Source of the DNA: JANWHF01 sp036276235
Lineage (GTDB): Bacteria; Planctomycetota; Phycisphaerae; Tepidisphaerales; Tepidisphaeraceae
Direction: 5' to 3'
NCBI GenBank assembly: GCA_036276235.1
Contig: DATBDZ010000080.1
Coordinates: 1-5,160 of the forward strand
DNA length: 5,160 nucleotides
Translations under genes and position numbers: made by a program
Notes under the pieces: generated by a model
Told to the model about the DNA's origin: nothing
Seen by the model: only the letters and a program-made list of their open reading frames with translations
Database searches by the model: none
In this document: one piece after another, positions 5,154 through 5,160 of the stretch
How positions within the stretch are numbered: the first letter of the stretch is position 1
How the letters are laid out: the number at the start of each line of letters is the position of its first letter

Positions 5154-5160
5154 CCAGTGA

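Overview
The window comes from a GC-rich bacterium. The most likely source is a member of the Planctomycetota: it combines a secreted protein built from SdrD-type Ca-binding repeats, a parvulin-type lipoprotein, and intergenic spaces full of short palindromic and 7-base repeats. That assignment is inference from gene content and repeat style. No rRNA or other marker gene is present to prove it.

Layout. All four genes lie on the + strand. Bases 1-809 are the 3' end of a gene for an extracellular repeat protein: a 103-residue unit occurs twice in full and once in part, and each full unit carries two EF-hand-like loops. A 98-base gap holds a good sigma70-type promoter (TTGACA, 17 bases, GATACT). 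It leads into a TTG-started gene (908-2254) for a SurA/PrsA-like lipoprotein whose parvulin domain lacks both active-site histidines. A 212-base gap with a tract of seven 7-base repeats follows. Next comes an AlaC-type class I/II aminotransferase (2467-3702). A 227-base gap then carries a second small 7-base repeat and a perfect 35-bp inverted repeat. The last gene is queG (3930-4895), epoxyqueuosine reductase, in a form without the C-terminal extension. Downstream, 4899-5098 is a cluster of three copies of a structured repeat, followed by an intrinsic terminator at the right edge that works best leftward. This implies a convergent gene beyond the window.

How the parts relate. The genes do not form an obvious pathway: one is a surface protein, one an envelope chaperone-like lipoprotein, one an amino-acid transaminase and one a tRNA modification enzyme. 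The lipoprotein and the surface protein both act outside the cytoplasm, and a folding helper next to an exported repeat protein is plausible, but the promoter between them argues for separate transcription.

The most interesting signal is the non-coding cluster at 4899-5098. Each full unit has two hairpins, all with the same TTCT loop. Copies B (+ strand) and C (- strand) differ in sequence, but paired changes on both sides of the stems keep the folds intact. This covariation inside one window suggests that the fold itself is what is kept, either as a REP/MITE-like mobile palindrome or as a structured RNA/DNA element.
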